Positions 32,195 to 32,265 of a stretch of 32,265 nt of DNA are shown here, piece after piece. The stretch is from JBPCRW01 sp050996405. Its GTDB lineage: Bacteria > Acidobacteriota > Blastocatellia > Pyrinomonadales > Pyrinomonadaceae. Under the pieces are notes generated by a model. That model did no database searches. It was not told where the DNA came from and saw only the letters and a program-made list of their open reading frames with translations. The stretch spans positions 1-32,265 of the forward strand of contig JBPCRW010000074.1 of assembly GCA_050996405.1 (NCBI GenBank). The letters run 5' to 3'. Position 1 is the stretch's first letter, and each line of letters begins with the position of its first letter. The position numbers were made by a program, and so were the translations under genes.

Positions 32195-32265
32195 ACAACC
32201 GGCGCAAAGGAAGTTTGGTGAAATTCCCACACTGCCCACGCAACCGTGATTACAGTTATCAGTTA
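32195..32265 (+). ncRNA. second cobalamin riboswitch, 3' part beyond the window
   Basis: AAAGGAAGTTTGGTGAAATT, then CCCACACTGCCCACGCAACCGTGA, matches the B12 aptamer core (GGTGAAA..CC, CTGCCC-CGCAAC-GT). It is followed by the window end. A second B12-controlled gene, such as a TonB-dependent receptor or cobalamin-synthesis gene, is expected to the right. Confidence 0.8.

Overview
The window joins two different kinds of DNA. Positions 1 to about 18,300 are an AT-rich, phage-like mobile element of short, tightly packed genes. Positions about 18,350 to the right end are a bacterial chromosome. The chromosomal part holds recA, trpA, a family-39 glycosyltransferase, a GnnA-like oxidoreductase, a serine hydrolase, two VWA-domain proteins, glgC and a B12 uptake operon. 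The two tandem secreted VWA proteins belong to the family usually called acidobacterial VWFA-related. With the overall gene style they suggest an Acidobacteriota host, perhaps Blastocatellia/Pyrinomonadaceae-like. That taxonomic call is an inference from families, not a measured placement.

Element, right to left. Positions 14,264-18,053 hold a leftward four-gene module: a membrane protein, a coiled-coil protein with a KYPGKYD-type repeat, a VirD4/HerA-like ATPase and a replication-relaxation-like protein. Such genes are usual in conjugative or mobilizable elements rather than phages. A 240-base stretch with no G at all on the + strand (13,905-14,144) separates it from a rightward early block (10,739-13,824). 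That block holds about a dozen very small genes, including ribbon-helix-helix-like proteins, a zinc ribbon and a membrane-anchored lysozyme split by a frameshift. The early block starts at a probable origin: two perfect DnaA boxes in opposite orientation around an AT-rich core (10,623-10,729). From about 9,900 leftward runs the virion block: coiled-coil protein, terS, terL, portal, small proteins, scaffold, major capsid protein, connector, structural protein, tail spike, a Trp-rich small protein and a tail fibre cut by the window edge. The order fits a tailed phage, probably podovirus-like. No integrase or tail tape-measure gene is in view; they may lie to the left.

Junction. A promoter and the first 38 bases of a tRNA-Phe gene lie beside recA. 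The tRNA homology stops exactly at the 3' edge of the anticodon loop, which is a classical tyrosine-recombinase crossover position. The element appears to start there.

Chromosome. recA, trpA and the GT39 gene read left; the oxidoreductase, serine hydrolase and VWA genes read right; glgC reads left; btuF-btuC-btuD read right. A cobalamin riboswitch with a terminator platform precedes btuF, and a second riboswitch begins at the right edge. The chromosomal part is peppered with islands of seven-base tandem repeats and with inverted repeats. They lie between genes but also inside the GT39 gene, at the 5' ends of three other genes and inside an arm of the riboswitch.
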